NCBI GenBank assembly: GCA_002633005.1
Contig: NMRA01000395.1
Span: 292,994 to 356,993 of the forward strand
From: Phoronis australis
Taxonomy: Eukaryota > Phoronida > Phoronidae
DNA length: 64,000 nucleotides
Direction: 5' to 3'
In this document: positions 23,748 to 34,230 of the stretch, in pieces
Layout of the letters: every line of letters begins with the position of its first letter
How positions within the stretch are numbered: position 1 is the first letter of the stretch
The notes under the pieces: model-generated
The model's input: only the letters and a program-made list of their open reading frames with translations
The model's database searches: none
Told to the model about the DNA's origin: nothing
Position numbers and translations under genes: made by a program

Positions 23748-23910
23748 CAACGTCAGTCTTATCAGCAGTGTTGTGTTATTGGTTAAGTGTTGTTGCTTGT
23801 ACCAGTGTCATCAGCCGTGTTTTTGTCATCGTCAGTATCATGGCTGTCATTGTCATGGGTGTTCCTGTTTTTCGTCATCGACTTTATTTTTATTTTTTTC
23901 ATTCGATTTT
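23748..23910 (+). CDS. candidate RPTP transmembrane exon (weak)
   Basis: Between 'gtcacttctag' and 'ATTTT|gtctag' an open 163-nt segment fits the required phases (1 in, 2 out). It encodes a long hydrophobic run including 'RVFVIVSIMAVIVMGVPVF' followed by basic RHR, as expected of a membrane anchor. The donor is poor, the composition is low-complexity, and the residues after RHR are unusually aromatic. The real exon may instead be lost at the assembly joint at 21716. Confidence 0.22.
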
Positions 23911-24321
23911 GTCTAGTGTCACTGACTCGGAATGCTTTCATTTTGAATTTCCATGATATATTAATTGTTCAAGATCTGACCGTTTCTATAATATTGAGTG
24001 CTCACTTTGACTAAACTTGTCAGGAATTCGGGTCTCCATGCATTCCCCAAGTGTTAGCTGTTCAGTTATGGACATCAGTGTCAACATTCCCATTACTTGC
24101 AAGTGATGATGGCAGCAGGCAGTTGATCTGTGGGTCTGTGTGTCACCATGGAGATAAAGGTGAATAAAAAGTGCACTGTTCACTTGCAATGAGGTAGATT
24201 AATTTATGTTCTGAGGAAGGTATCCTTTAGCTCCTTCTTAAGGTCGGAGCATGAGTCAACTTGCCCATTTCAGCTCAGTGGTGTTGAAAAGTGGCTTCAT
24301 TCTTTACCCTTATCTTTCCAG

Positions 24322-24441
24322 ACCATTCGCACCATCAGCTGAAGACATTCCTTTCTCCAATCTGGACACACGAAGAGGTCAAGACAACTTGGCGTTGGAC
24401 CTTGAGCCAGAAGAGGACCTCTCCACAATGCCTCGTACAAA
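24322..24441 (+). CDS. PTPRB/Ptp10D-like: RPTP exon: cytoplasmic juxtamembrane segment
   Basis: A 120-nt exon, phase 2 in and phase 2 out, after 'tatctttccag' and before 'ACAAA|gtatgtg'. It encodes 'PFAPSAEDIPFSNLDTRR' followed by an acidic stretch '..LDLEPEEDLSTMPRTK'. The position, charge and join to the KPI-FxxFVKYVEEM exon identify it as the segment between membrane and phosphatase domain. Confidence 0.8.
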
Positions 24442-24689
24442 GTATGTGAATGCAGATATTATACTTATATAGATCCTTACATGGCAGTGTCGTTATTCCC
24501 TGTAATCTAGAGCCTGAGTGTCTTCTAGAATTATCGCCTAACGTTCTCCAAAATCCTCATGGGCTGTAGATAATTATTACATGTTCTCAGTCATTATCCC
24601 CTTTTAAGAAATAATCTATACCACATAATGAACGATAAACGTGCCAATGAATTGGTCTGCCTTTCTCAACTCACTTTGGTTTGGAACTA

Positions 24690-25395
24690 CCGTATTCGCC
24701 CTAATAAACGGCCATGCCCCAAAAAGCGCCCACCCACGCGTTTTCAGATTTCGCTAAAGTAAGTGCCCAGCCCATGAACGTGTATACCTTACGTACAGTT
24801 CTAAAATTCTACAGTAACGTCTTCAATTTATTAATAATATCCGACAGTCCTGCAAAAGTCATTGTGTGCGTAATTTCTAGACTACGAGCCTCGCTGTTAT
24901 GTCCGCATTTAGCCATGACTGTACACTTCAAACTTCTGCAGTGCTTCAAAACATTCCAAAAGTTTTGCTGACATTGCGAAAAACGTGTTCAACTATGGTC
25001 AGGCCTTTCAAAACAGAAGCAGCGTACTTGTCAACGGGATTGTATTGTATTGTATCTTTCCCATACAAATCTTCTCCCTCAATAGGAATCCAGATTTCTT
25101 TGTACACGTAGACTAATAAAAAAGCTTGACCAGTGTTAAAAGCACGTGGCCAGGAAGCGCGTGCTACATACATGGGGGCCTGCTACTCAGGCAAATGAAC
25201 TCTGATGACACGCACGTGCTTGCTCACTCGGCACACACCTGCAGACTAACTTCAAAATAAATGTTACGTGACAACAACATTGTGTGTTCGTCCAGATTTT
25301 TCTTGTGTTGTGTTGTGGGGATGCGCTCTAGTGCAGATTTGGACTTAATCTGTGGTTGATCCCGATTCCACAGGAACTTAAAAAATCTTAGGGTG
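24690..25395 (-). mobile_element. family X TIR element, truncated, nested in fold-back copy
   Basis: It starts 'ccgtattcgccctaataaac' after TA and matches the reverse complement of 45602-47005 with an internal deletion. The far terminal repeat is missing. It interrupts the fold-back arm at 'aacta', so it is the younger insertion. Confidence 0.7.
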
Positions 25396-25639
25396 TACTC
25401 AATCGCCTATAATAAGCTACGGCTAGACTGCGCAAGGAGGGTGTACTCGCCCCAGGACACTGGTGTTTTTCATTCAGGAATTGCGAAAGCTCCGTATGCT
25501 GTTTATATATGTGAGCATGCGCATTCCACAGTTCATAGTTTCCTGTACATTTTTCTGATTTACAACATATGGCTGTGGTGAGTTGTTACCGAGATATTTG
25601 AAAGTTTTCCCAAGTTTTATCTTGGCTGGTGCCAAACGT

Positions 25640-25905
25640 GGTAAGATGACTATTGACCAGTTTCTTAAGGAAGTGTTCATGGACTCAGATAGTGAAAGCG
25701 AGCTGGAATTGGCACTCAAAGTGACGGTGACAGTGACTGGGAAACTAATACAACAGTCACAAGTAATGCAGATTCTATCGATTCGGATCTCAGTGCAATT
25801 TTGGAGGAGTTACTGGTCCCTGAAGCTGAACTCGGACGGGTCTACGACGATGCTTGGCTCACGCAATTCACGCATAATACAGGGCCTCTGAAACAGGATG
25901 GAACT
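25640..25905 (+). pseudogene. acidic coding remnant, possibly transposase N-terminus
   Basis: A frame starting 'MTIDQFLKEVFMDSDSESEL' continues, after a frame change near 25725, as '..DSDWETNTTVTSNADSIDSD', then 'LSAILEELLV' and a Trp-containing stretch. Asp/Ser-rich starts of this kind are common in transposases, but no family motif is visible and no catalytic part follows. It lies within the interrupted fold-back copy. Confidence 0.3.
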
Positions 25906-26137
25906 CATTCAGAACTAGATATTTTTGTGACTTTTTCACAGAATAGCTTTGTGTCCCCACCCATGTTTTAAGTTTTTGCACACCAAGGTGAACTTCACTA
26001 AAAAACACTTTAGCAAGCAGCTGCACCAGTCATAATCTCACACCGTATAAGTGTCGGTACAATGCAGTTTGTTGAAAATGCGATTGTTGCATGTCCTCAT
26101 TTAGTAAGTATTCTATTTTTACATGAGATGACGTCAG

Positions 26138-26215
26138 CTGCTGAATAGCTCAGCGGTTAAGGCAACGTTTCAAAACTCGAGTGAAGCGGGTTCAAAACCA
26201 GCTTCAGATTCCCGC
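26138..26215 (+). other. decayed tRNA-like sequence
   Basis: 'aatagctcagcggttaaggc' resembles an A-box region and 'gcgggttcaaaaccagc' a B-box with two mismatches. It is homologous to the palindrome tRNA-like units but more decayed. Confidence 0.5.
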
Positions 26216-27215
26216 CAAAATGTTATTCAACAGGTGTTGATTAACAAAATGGGTTATTCAACAGTTGTAATGCTTATGCCAGGTTTATTATGTGGAATAA
26301 ATTTGATTATTCATAGTTATTAGAAATAGTTGGCTCATTTTATCTTGAAAGAGTCTGATGATGGGTGGAAGTGTCCCAAGTCATTTATTCATTTTCATAA
26401 ATTTTATTATTTTGTTTTACTTAGTAATACATTTACCCTTTGTTTGATTTTTAATTTTTCTGTTTCTCTTTTTAGTATGTTTGGCACAATGGGTTTGGCT
26501 ATGCATTTCTCATGCAACATCTATCTAATCACCTGCTCTGTTTTTGGTACATGGTAGTTCATTTTTCTCACCAGCATAAACCGTGTGATATTTTAAGGTG
26601 CCTTAGAAAAACAGTTAAATATTTAACCAAAATAAACCTAGTTTGCTTGTGCAGGTTTTAGACATTAAAAATGCTTCAGTCATGTCGTGTTAGCATGGTG
26701 TGTAGCAAAAGATTTAAGTTAAGCTGTGTAAGTTGTTTGTACAACCATGTTGTGATAAATATACTGACGTTGGCACAAGTGATGGTTATTGTGTGTGACA
26801 CTCTCAGGTCTTAACTGATGACTGTCATGCAGCTCTGTTTCTCTGTCGCTTTTCATTAGTGCATTGTTAAGAAGTCCCGCTTTTTGGCAGCATCGCTTTG
26901 AGTCCAGTGATCTACCATTTATCAAAAGATTTAATTCTTAAATTTATAATAATGGAACTACTTTGAATTCATCATACCAGGGAAATGGAACCTAATGCGT
27001 CTATTTTGGGAATTCAATTTCAGAAGCCAAACTGTTAAAAAGTCACTACTTTTATACCACATGGATATAATTTAGGCCACTATTGCCTTGAAGTTATCTC
27101 AAATACATTAACTGTCCTGCTCCAATCCTTGGATGGTTGTTCTTCATCAACACACTCTTCGATAACAGCATTTTTTCAAATTGGTAAAGTACATGGTACC
27201 TTGCAACTGGTGCTT

Positions 27216-27440
27216 ATGGTTTAGTGCTAAGTGATATTCCAATTCTGTTAACTTATGGTTTAGTGCTAAGTGATATTCCAATTCTGTTAACTTATGGTTT
27301 AGTGCTAAGTGATATTCCAATTCTGTTAACTTATGGTTTAGTGCTAAGTGATATTCCAATTCTGTTAACTTATGGTTTAATGCTAAGTGATATTCCAATT
27401 CTGTTAACTTATGGTTTGTGCCGAGTGATATTCCAATTTC
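27216..27440. repeat. 39-bp minisatellite next to a coding exon
   Basis: Five to six units of 'tggtttagtgctaagtgata' plus 'ttccaattctgttaactta' end about 30 bp before the acceptor at 27470. Spurious repetitive frames arise on both strands. Confidence 0.95.
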
Positions 27441-27470
27441 CGTCAACTTTTTTACTTGATTCCATTTCAG

Positions 27471-27552
27471 GCCAATTCAAGTGTTTCAGTTTGTCAAGTA
27501 TGTTGAAGAAATGCACAAAGATACAGACTTGAAATTTTCTGAGGAATACAAG
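27471..27552 (+). CDS. PTPRB/Ptp10D-like: RPTP exon: start of phosphatase domain region
   Basis: An 82-nt exon, phase 2 in and phase 0 out, after 'gattccatttcag' and before 'TACAAG|gtagatg'. It encodes 'FVKYVEEMHKD' and 'FSEEYK', the helix that opens the domain in R3-type phosphatases (F..H/Y...M..D....FSEEYE). Confidence 0.93.
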
Positions 27553-28309
27553 GTAGATGTTAACATTTTGACTATTAAACAAAATTCTGTTATAAAAGTG
27601 TTTCATTCCCAATTAATTAATACCAAATGAATGACTCTCCTGGAAGTTACAAACTGGGCACGTCTTTTGACACACTCCTAACCAAGACAGCCTCACTGTT
27701 GTTCGAGCAAACAATGGAACTCTTGCTAACATGTTTAATAGAGTCAGAATGTATTCATTGTTCCTGATGTTAGCTTCAAAACACTGATGAGAAGGGTACC
27801 AGGGTACCAGATGGCACAATCGCTCATTATAAATCAGGTCACCAAGATTAAATGTAAGCAACCCATGCACCTAAGCAGTATCCGTGTGTCAGAGGCAGCA
27901 CACTACGGCAACAAAATGTTATAAAACATCCACTGAAACATACTTGTGTCTTCTGATTGGTTAACGCGGATAGCAATGTGATATCTCTTTATTTATGCCA
28001 CCCCTCAGAATGAGGCTATTCATGATCTGACCAATTACAAAGTGCACACTGGTAATTATTGACATCAAGATGAGGATTACCCTAAAGTGGTCTTTCTTAA
28101 CACAGTAAAAGCAACACAAAAATATAGTAGACAAGTGAGATTTTTACAAGATTAGTAATGATGGGTACTGTCCTTCATTGTGGCATAAGATGAGGAACAA
28201 AATTTGCATATTGCTTGAACATGGGAAATATGCAATGATTACGACAGAGTTAGTAAGAAATGATAATCTGTAAGTTTTGTGATCATCAACCAACTTTGAT
28301 TGTTGGTGC

Positions 28310-28490
28310 ATTGCTATCATCTGGGTCTGGGTGTCCTGTGGCCACTGATGTATCTGGGTCTGGGTGTCCTGTGGCCACTGATGTATCTGGGTCTGGGTGT
28401 CCCATGGCCACTGATGTATCTGGGTCTGGGTGTCCCATGGCCTCTGATGTATCTGGGTCTGGGTGTCCTGTGGCCTCTGATGTATCTCCC
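28310..28490. repeat. 33-bp minisatellite, 5 copies
   Basis: The unit is 'tctgggtctgggtgtcctgt' plus 'ggccactgatgta'. The unit is a multiple of three and produces a GSGCPVATDVS-like spurious protein. It is embedded in a degenerate copy of the 2-4 kb repeat family that continues to about 29330. Confidence 0.95.
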
Positions 28491-28844
28491 AAACACCTTT
28501 GTAGGATAATAAGCTTTAGATGTAGTAGTTGTGTTCCTTGGAAGCTGATGGCAGATGACATCCAGTTTTGGATCACACTAATGTCCGCTCTGCCCTGTAG
28601 TGATACATTTGCTACTTTGTCTTCATAGTTCCTTGAGGGTTTTCAGGAAATTTGGCAAAAAAAGTTTTTATTATGAAGAGGACAACACTTAAGTTTCTAT
28701 TTTGGAATGGATTCCACATATTCTTTGCCACGTAGCAGCCATTTTTATTATTTTTTACTTAATTGTCATTTGCCTCTGCATGCGTCCAACAGCTCAAGGC
28801 ATCAGGAAAATGGGTTGATGGGTTCCTACTAACAAGTGGTAAAT

Positions 28845-28990
28845 GTGTTTCTACTGGTAATTGGCAGATGCGTTCCTACTGACAATCAGTAGATGCATTC
28901 CTACTGATTATTGGCAGATGCATTCCTACTGACAATTGGTAGATGCATTCCTACTGACAATTGGCAGATGCGTTCCTTCTGACAAGTGTC
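28845..28990. repeat. ~30-bp minisatellite
   Basis: About five units of 'ggcagatgcattcctactga' plus 'caatt'-like spacers. Confidence 0.85.
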
Positions 28991-29539
28991 AGCTGCGCTA
29001 CTGACAATTGCATGACTGATGTGGATTTATGAGATAGTTGCAACTTGATAATCACTAGTTACATTTTTGCACCTGCGTCTGTATCTCATAAGCCACTTGT
29101 AATATCTTGATATTTGACAAGAGTATGTCTGTTAACTGGGCACCAGTTAGATGCTTAACCTCCTATTGGTAATTTGGTTTCTTTGTGGTTGCCTCTGCAG
29201 CTTTGGGGTTCCTTGATGGATTTCATGAAACTTGGCGAATTAATTTCTAGTTGTATTGAGACATGATGAATCATTTGAGTTTGACATGTTCTACCCAATC
29301 TAATGGCCATTTTCATGTAATGGTCATGACATGAATACCACCAGAAGCATGTTGTTCATTTTGCTGCAGTTGTGTGCACATTTCAACAGTCTGAGCCACG
29401 CAACTTAAAAATGCATTGAACCCAACAGAAAATACATGGTCCTGCAATATCAGCTCAAATGACCAGATTGAACAGTTTGCATGATTAAAAACAGATTTCG
29501 TATTTGATAGTTAGGATTTATTCACTGCTGACCTGATGC

Positions 29540-30085
29540 TGTAATTTTTCCATTAACAAATATTCACTGCTGACTTATGATGTTGTATTCACTGCTGACT
29601 TTATGATGTTGTGTTCTCTGTTGACTATAATATTGTATTCACTGCTGACTTATGATGTTGCTGTGTTCTCTACTTACTTTATGATGTTGTATTCACTGCT
29701 GACTTATGATGTTGCTGTGTTCTCTGCTGACTTATGATGTTGCTGTGTTCTCTGCTGACTTATGATGTTGCTGTGTTCTCTGCTGACTTTATGTTGCTGT
29801 GTTCTCTGCTGACTTTATGATGTTGTGTTCTCTGCTGACTTTATGATGTTGTGTTCTCTGCTGACTTTATAATATTGTATTCACTGCTGACTTATGATGT
29901 TGCTGTGTTCTCTACTGACTTTATGATGTTGTATTCACTGCTGACTTATGATGTTGCTGTGTTCTCTGCTGACTTATGATGTTGCTGTGTTCTCTGCTGA
30001 CTTATGATGTTGCTGTGTTCTCTGCTGACTTATGATGTTGCTGTGTTCTCTGCTGACTTTATGATGTTGTATTCGCTGCTGACTT
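29540..30085. repeat. ~28-bp minisatellite abutting an exon
   Basis: About 20 degenerate units of 'cttatgatgttgctgtgttc' plus 'tctgctga' end 30 bp before the exon at 30116. Confidence 0.95.
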
Positions 30086-30115
30086 GTTGACTAATCCATT
30101 ACCATTATTCTTCAG

Positions 30116-30206
30116 AGACTTAAGTTACTATCATCAAAAAAGTCGCTGACAATGGCAGAACTGCAATCAAATCGTCCAAAGAACAGATACATCAACATCT
30201 TGCCGT
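30116..30206 (+). CDS. PTPRB/Ptp10D-like: RPTP exon: KNRY motif of phosphatase domain
   Basis: A 91-nt exon, phase 0 in and phase 1 out, after 'attattcttcag' and before 'CCGT|gtaagtg'. It encodes '..SLTMAELQSNRPKNRY' then 'INILP', the phosphotyrosine-recognition loop (N..KNRY.NILP[YF]D) shared by all classical PTPs. The next intron carries the antisense Ngaro element. Confidence 0.97.
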
Positions 30207-30758
30207 GTAAGTGCTGAGTAAATCTAGAACACTGAGCGACTTAGGACTAAAAATACTTAATGCAAGGTCACATGAAATGTGTTCCTCAACAGTTCGTTTT
30301 GATACCAGACTAAAGTAATTCAGACTAAAAGTGATGTTATACCCACTCCTTAATAGACTACTCAACGGTCGCAGGTAGAACCCATTTTGGTCATAATTTT
30401 GGTCTGAAGAAATTTCACGAAACACAGCTAAAACAGCGTGCGTGCGTGCGTGCATGTGTGTGTGCATGCCATGTTGTTGAAATTCTACGAAAGATTGCGC
30501 TGTGGCTGCACCTTTCTCTTTGCTAGAGGGAATATTCTGAAATTTGACATGTGGATACAAAGCATTCCGATGACTTACTGTTGAATTATTGGAAATCACC
30601 TGATGGCTCCGCTTTCTCTCCAGTGTTCCTTGAAGGATCTCTCTGAAATTTAGTAATAAGTGGATATATCTCATCATGCACTGTTGACAGGAGTCCCACA
30701 TTTTGAGAATCAGTTTTCTTCACTAAGTAACAATAACGGGCATCAAACTGATTCTCAT

Positions 30759-30870
30759 TTATCGTAATCTATTTTGCCCGGGGTACGCCGCGAATAATGT
30801 CATTTATTTTGACGTAAATAGATAAAACTAACTAAGACTCTGCAAGATGGGCATGGACAAAACGCCCACC
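30759..30870 (-). repeat. Ngaro split direct repeat B2
   Basis: 'ttatcgtaatctattttgcc' through 'catggacaaaacgcc', matching B1 with one deleted block of about 35 bp. Confidence 0.85.
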
Positions 30871-31025
30871 AACGTGTATAATGAATAGCCCTGAAAGAGG
30901 AAACAAAACAAAGGAACTGCCTGAAGGGCTTAAAGGAAAAGTACAGAACAAAAATTGAAAACACCTAACAGGAAATGTATATGAGAAAACAGAAAGTGGA
31001 ACCGACACCCAGGATGGGGGGTGGT

Positions 31026-31289
31026 GAAAAAAATGCAGAGAACGAACGTAGGTCTTGTAGACGATGAGGTATGTGGCTGAATGAGAAAGACCACGTTGAA
31101 CTGAACAAAGGAAATATGGGCCACCAATCAGGTGTCGCATAGAGAAATGTGTGAATACAAAAGTAGGCCCTTGAGGCTATAAATAGAGATTAGTAATGCA
31201 AAATAAACCCTAAGGGTTGGTATCGAAATAAATAAAGAGACAAGTGTCAAAATAAGGACGATAAATGCATTTAACAAGTTAAATTTAAT
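31026..31289 (-). repeat. Ngaro split direct repeat A2
   Basis: 'aatgcagagaacgaacgtag' through 'caagttaaatttaa', nearly identical to A1 at 36629-36890. It joins B1 directly at the 'taatttatcg' junction. Confidence 0.9.
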
Positions 31290-31425
31290 TTATCGTAATC
31301 TATTTTGCCCGGAGTACGCCACGAGCTATGTTGCAGAGTAAAACACGAGGAGGATTGCGAATAATGTCATTTATTATGACGTAAATAGATAAAACTAAGA
31401 CTCTGCAAGATGGGCATGGACAAAA
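31290..31425 (-). repeat. Ngaro split direct repeat B1
   Basis: 'ttatcgtaatctattttgcc' through 'gacaaaacgccata'. It has a 35-bp block ('gagctatgttgcagagtaaa..') absent from B2. Confidence 0.88.
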
Positions 31426-31792
31426 CGCCATAATGGCAGCACGGGAATGCTGACATCGCCCATCCGAGGAAGTGGAACCCGGGCAATAACAAGGGTAGAC
31501 TATGATAAAATATAGGAACTAATAACGTTAAAACAGAAAACTAGAATACAAAAGTCTAGAATATAAAAAACAAGAACATAACGAACTGGGAGGAAAGGTA
31601 ACTAGAACTAATGACTAGAAATTGAAGCCTGCAATTACAGACCTTGGGCCACAGGCTGCAACAACGAACCTGCGAACGGGAGGAGGCCGGCTGCAACAAC
31701 AGACCTGACCTAGGGGGCTGAGACCACAGACCCAGAGGAGTGGGAGGGGCTGAAAAGCAAAGTGAGAAAAATGGGGAGCTGCAACAACAGGC

Positions 31793-32786
31793 TCACCAGG
31801 AGTTCAGGAAGCCTGGGGAAGAGGAAAAAGCAGACATGTGAATGTAGTTTTTGAGTGCGTCAGATTTCCAGCGCCCCATGCGCTGGATCACCGGTTCAGG
31901 GACGCCACGGCTGGCCGCTGAGGTGGCGGCGCAAATGCGAAAGCTATGTAACGTATAAGACTTGGTGTTGAGCCCTACAAAGGAAACCACTTTAGTCAAC
32001 ATGGAGTTGAAGCAGGAATGTGTAACCGGTGATCCACTGAGGTGTTGGAACAAGGGGCCAGGAGAGGGCTGAAAAGTAGACAAGTACAAGGTTAGGGCAG
32101 CTACTGGGCAATGGGGAGATTGGATGGACAGAATCGTAAGTGAGACTGGTCCCGAGCTGTGCTTGAAGGTACACATATTGATGACCACGGAATCGCCCGA
32201 GGGGGGGAAGACGACGTCGCTGACCTGTATGACATGGGAGGAGGGCGAGGAGGTGACTGTGAATTCACCTACTCTGAGAAAGGCATGGAAGGCTAGGAGG
32301 AACATAGCACGTGCAAGAACTGAGTCGGCAAAAGAGCCGAGTGCAGAAGGGCAGGCGTCAAACAAGTGGTGAAGCAAAGCTGAAGTAATGGGCATGCGTG
32401 TGTCAGAAGAAGGGTGCAGATTGGAAGCGCCTTTGATGTTTTTTGATGAAAAAGGAGGAAGTGGGGTCAGGGAGGTTGTAAAGCTTGTGGACAAAACTAA
32501 TGGCAGAGACACAGGACTGGATAGACGAGATACTAAGGCCAGATTCGATGAGATGAGAGATGTAGTGGGCCAGGAAAGAGGTATTAATGGGCAAGGTGAG
32601 CGGAGAGTTGTTAGAGAGGTGAAACTGAGCAAGGTTATGCAGGATGCGGGTGTAGGACTGAAGAGTGGAGGGGGCCAGGGAAGCCCGGAACAGTCTGGTC
32701 ACTCTGTCAGGAGGTGCGGCGGGATAGGTGTCGGATGAAGGCTGAGCCAAGAATCCTGGGAAAAGGCGACCTGAAAGTTGAAACAA
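31793..32786 (-). pseudogene. Ngaro tyrosine recombinase
   Basis: The enzyme would integrate the circular DNA intermediate. The N-terminal core-binding part (start near 32786, '..LAPSTLQSYTRILHNLAQF..') and the catalytic part (to the stop at 31793) are in different frames, broken near 32450 in an A-run. The catalytic residues are visible: Arg in 'FLRVGEFT', 'HSFR', 'GRWKS' and the Tyr in 'KNYIHM'. Only the one frame break stands between the two parts. Confidence 0.88.
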
Positions 32787-33187
32787 GAAAGTGCATCAGC
32801 TATGATGTTAGTGTAGCCAGGGATATGTTTTGCCCGAAAATGAACGTTGAAGGTAAGAGCGGAGATGACCAGACGACGAACAAGAGACATGATGGGGGAG
32901 TGGCGGGAGGAGGTCTTGTTGATAATGTCAACGACGGCACGGTTGTCGCACAGGAAGAGGATCTTGTGGTTGGCGAGCTTTGGTCCCCACAGCTCTAGCG
33001 CTATGAGGATAGTAAGGAGTTCCTTGAAGGTGATGTGATGGCGTTGCAGGTGCTGGGGCCATGGGCAGGCAAACCAGGAAGCTCCCAATGTCGCAGCAAA
33101 ACCCCCCATTGGAGCCCGCAACATCAGAGTACAGTTTGATGGTGTCTGAAGATGTCCACTAATCGAATAGGAACAGTGTTTTCCCAT
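32699..33187 (-). pseudogene. Ngaro RNase H domain
   Basis: It encodes the D-containing 'YSDVAGS' segment (in the adjoining frame), 'FKELLTILIALELWG' with the catalytic Glu, 'LCDNRAVVDIIN' with Asp, and '..HIPGYTNIIADALS' with the last Asp. It follows the RT part with a frame change near 33110, in a G-run. It degrades the RNA strand during reverse transcription. Confidence 0.85.
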
Positions 33188-34230
33188 TGAAGCCTCGGAG
33201 AAAGATGGACCAAGCCTGAAGGTCCGCTCTAGCTTCTTTATTGAGAGTGACGAAGTGGTCTGGTCTCGAAATTCCGATGGTAAGGTTGATGAGTCGGCGC
33301 AGGAAGGCGCGGCCGGGCACGATGACAGAGCAGGCGAAGTTTAGTAGACCAATGAGGGATTGGAGGTCGCAAAGAGTAACCTTGCGGTGCTTCTGGAAGT
33401 CGAGGAGGAGGTCGGAAGCTCTGTCCACCTTGTCCTGTGGAAGAGAAGCAGTCATGGTAGCAGAGTCGAGGTAAATGCCATAAATGGTGATGGAGGTGGT
33501 CGGCTGAATTGTCTTGTCGTGGTTGGTAGGGATGCCTAAGGAGTCGCAGAGTGATATGAATGCGGCGAGGTCTCGGGAGCATGTTGGCGAGGATGGGGGG
33601 CCCACGAAAAAGAAGTCATCGAGGTAGTGCAAAACGCCGACGACCTTCAACTTGGTTTCCAGGATCCATTGAATCACAGAACTGACCTTCTCGAAGATGT
33701 TGCAGCTGGAGGCACAGGCAAATAGCAGGCAACTGTCGTAGTAGAAGTTGTTGGCCCAGAATAGGCCTAAGAGATGGTAGTCGTCAGGGTGTACCGGTAC
33801 AATGCGAAAAGCGTCCTTGATGTCAGTCGTAGCCATGAGGGAGTGGCGCCCAAACTGTTGAACCAGGCGGATAGCGTCCGTGATGGATTGATACTGGACT
33901 TGGGAGAATTGAGGGGGTATGAGGGAGTTAACTGAGTTAGAGTGACGAGATGGATATGTCAAGTTATGAATGAGACGAAAACTGTTAGGGTGAGATTTAG
34001 GGATGAGGGCAAGGGGTGACGTAGAGAAATGGGGGAATGGAGGGGATGGGAAGGGACCAGCATAGCGACCCAGCAGAATCTCAGTCTGTATTTTCTGAAA
34101 GGTAACTTCGGGATTACGAAGAGCTGATGGGTGGTTGGTGGGGGATTGGAGTGACAGATCGGGGAGGTGCCAAGTCTGAAACCAAAAGAGAAACCATTGA
34201 TAAGCTCCGTAGTCGAGAGGGAGTCATAAC
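33159..34230 (-). pseudogene. Ngaro reverse transcriptase
   Basis: The main part (33962 down to 33159) carries 'TTDIKDAFRIVPVHPDDY' and 'GVLHYLDDFFFVG', both catalytic motifs of DIRS-type RT. The N-terminal RT part ('LLSGYDSLSTTELINGFSFG') sits at the end of the gag-like frame. A frame change between about 34130 and 33960 separates them. Confidence 0.9.

Larger units (their letters stand above)
24470..26310. mobile_element. one-armed, interrupted copy of the fold-back element
   Basis: 24470-24689 matches the outer part of the 14.2-kb palindrome arm ('cttacatggc', 'ctagagcctgagtg', 'attattacatgttctcag'). About 26030-26310 matches the inner part, including the tRNA-like region. Between them lie a truncated family X element and other sequence. 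The mirror arm is absent. Confidence 0.65.

Noticed and set aside
28260-28628. GSGCPVATDVS-repeat protein on the plus strand and its minus-strand mirror
   Set aside because: It comes from a 33-bp minisatellite inside a non-coding repeat; both strands are equally open.
30192-30701. 169-codon minus-strand open frame
   Set aside because: It overlaps a confirmed exon end, has a His/Ala-rich low-complexity middle from a 'gtgcgtgcgtgc' run and no family resemblance.
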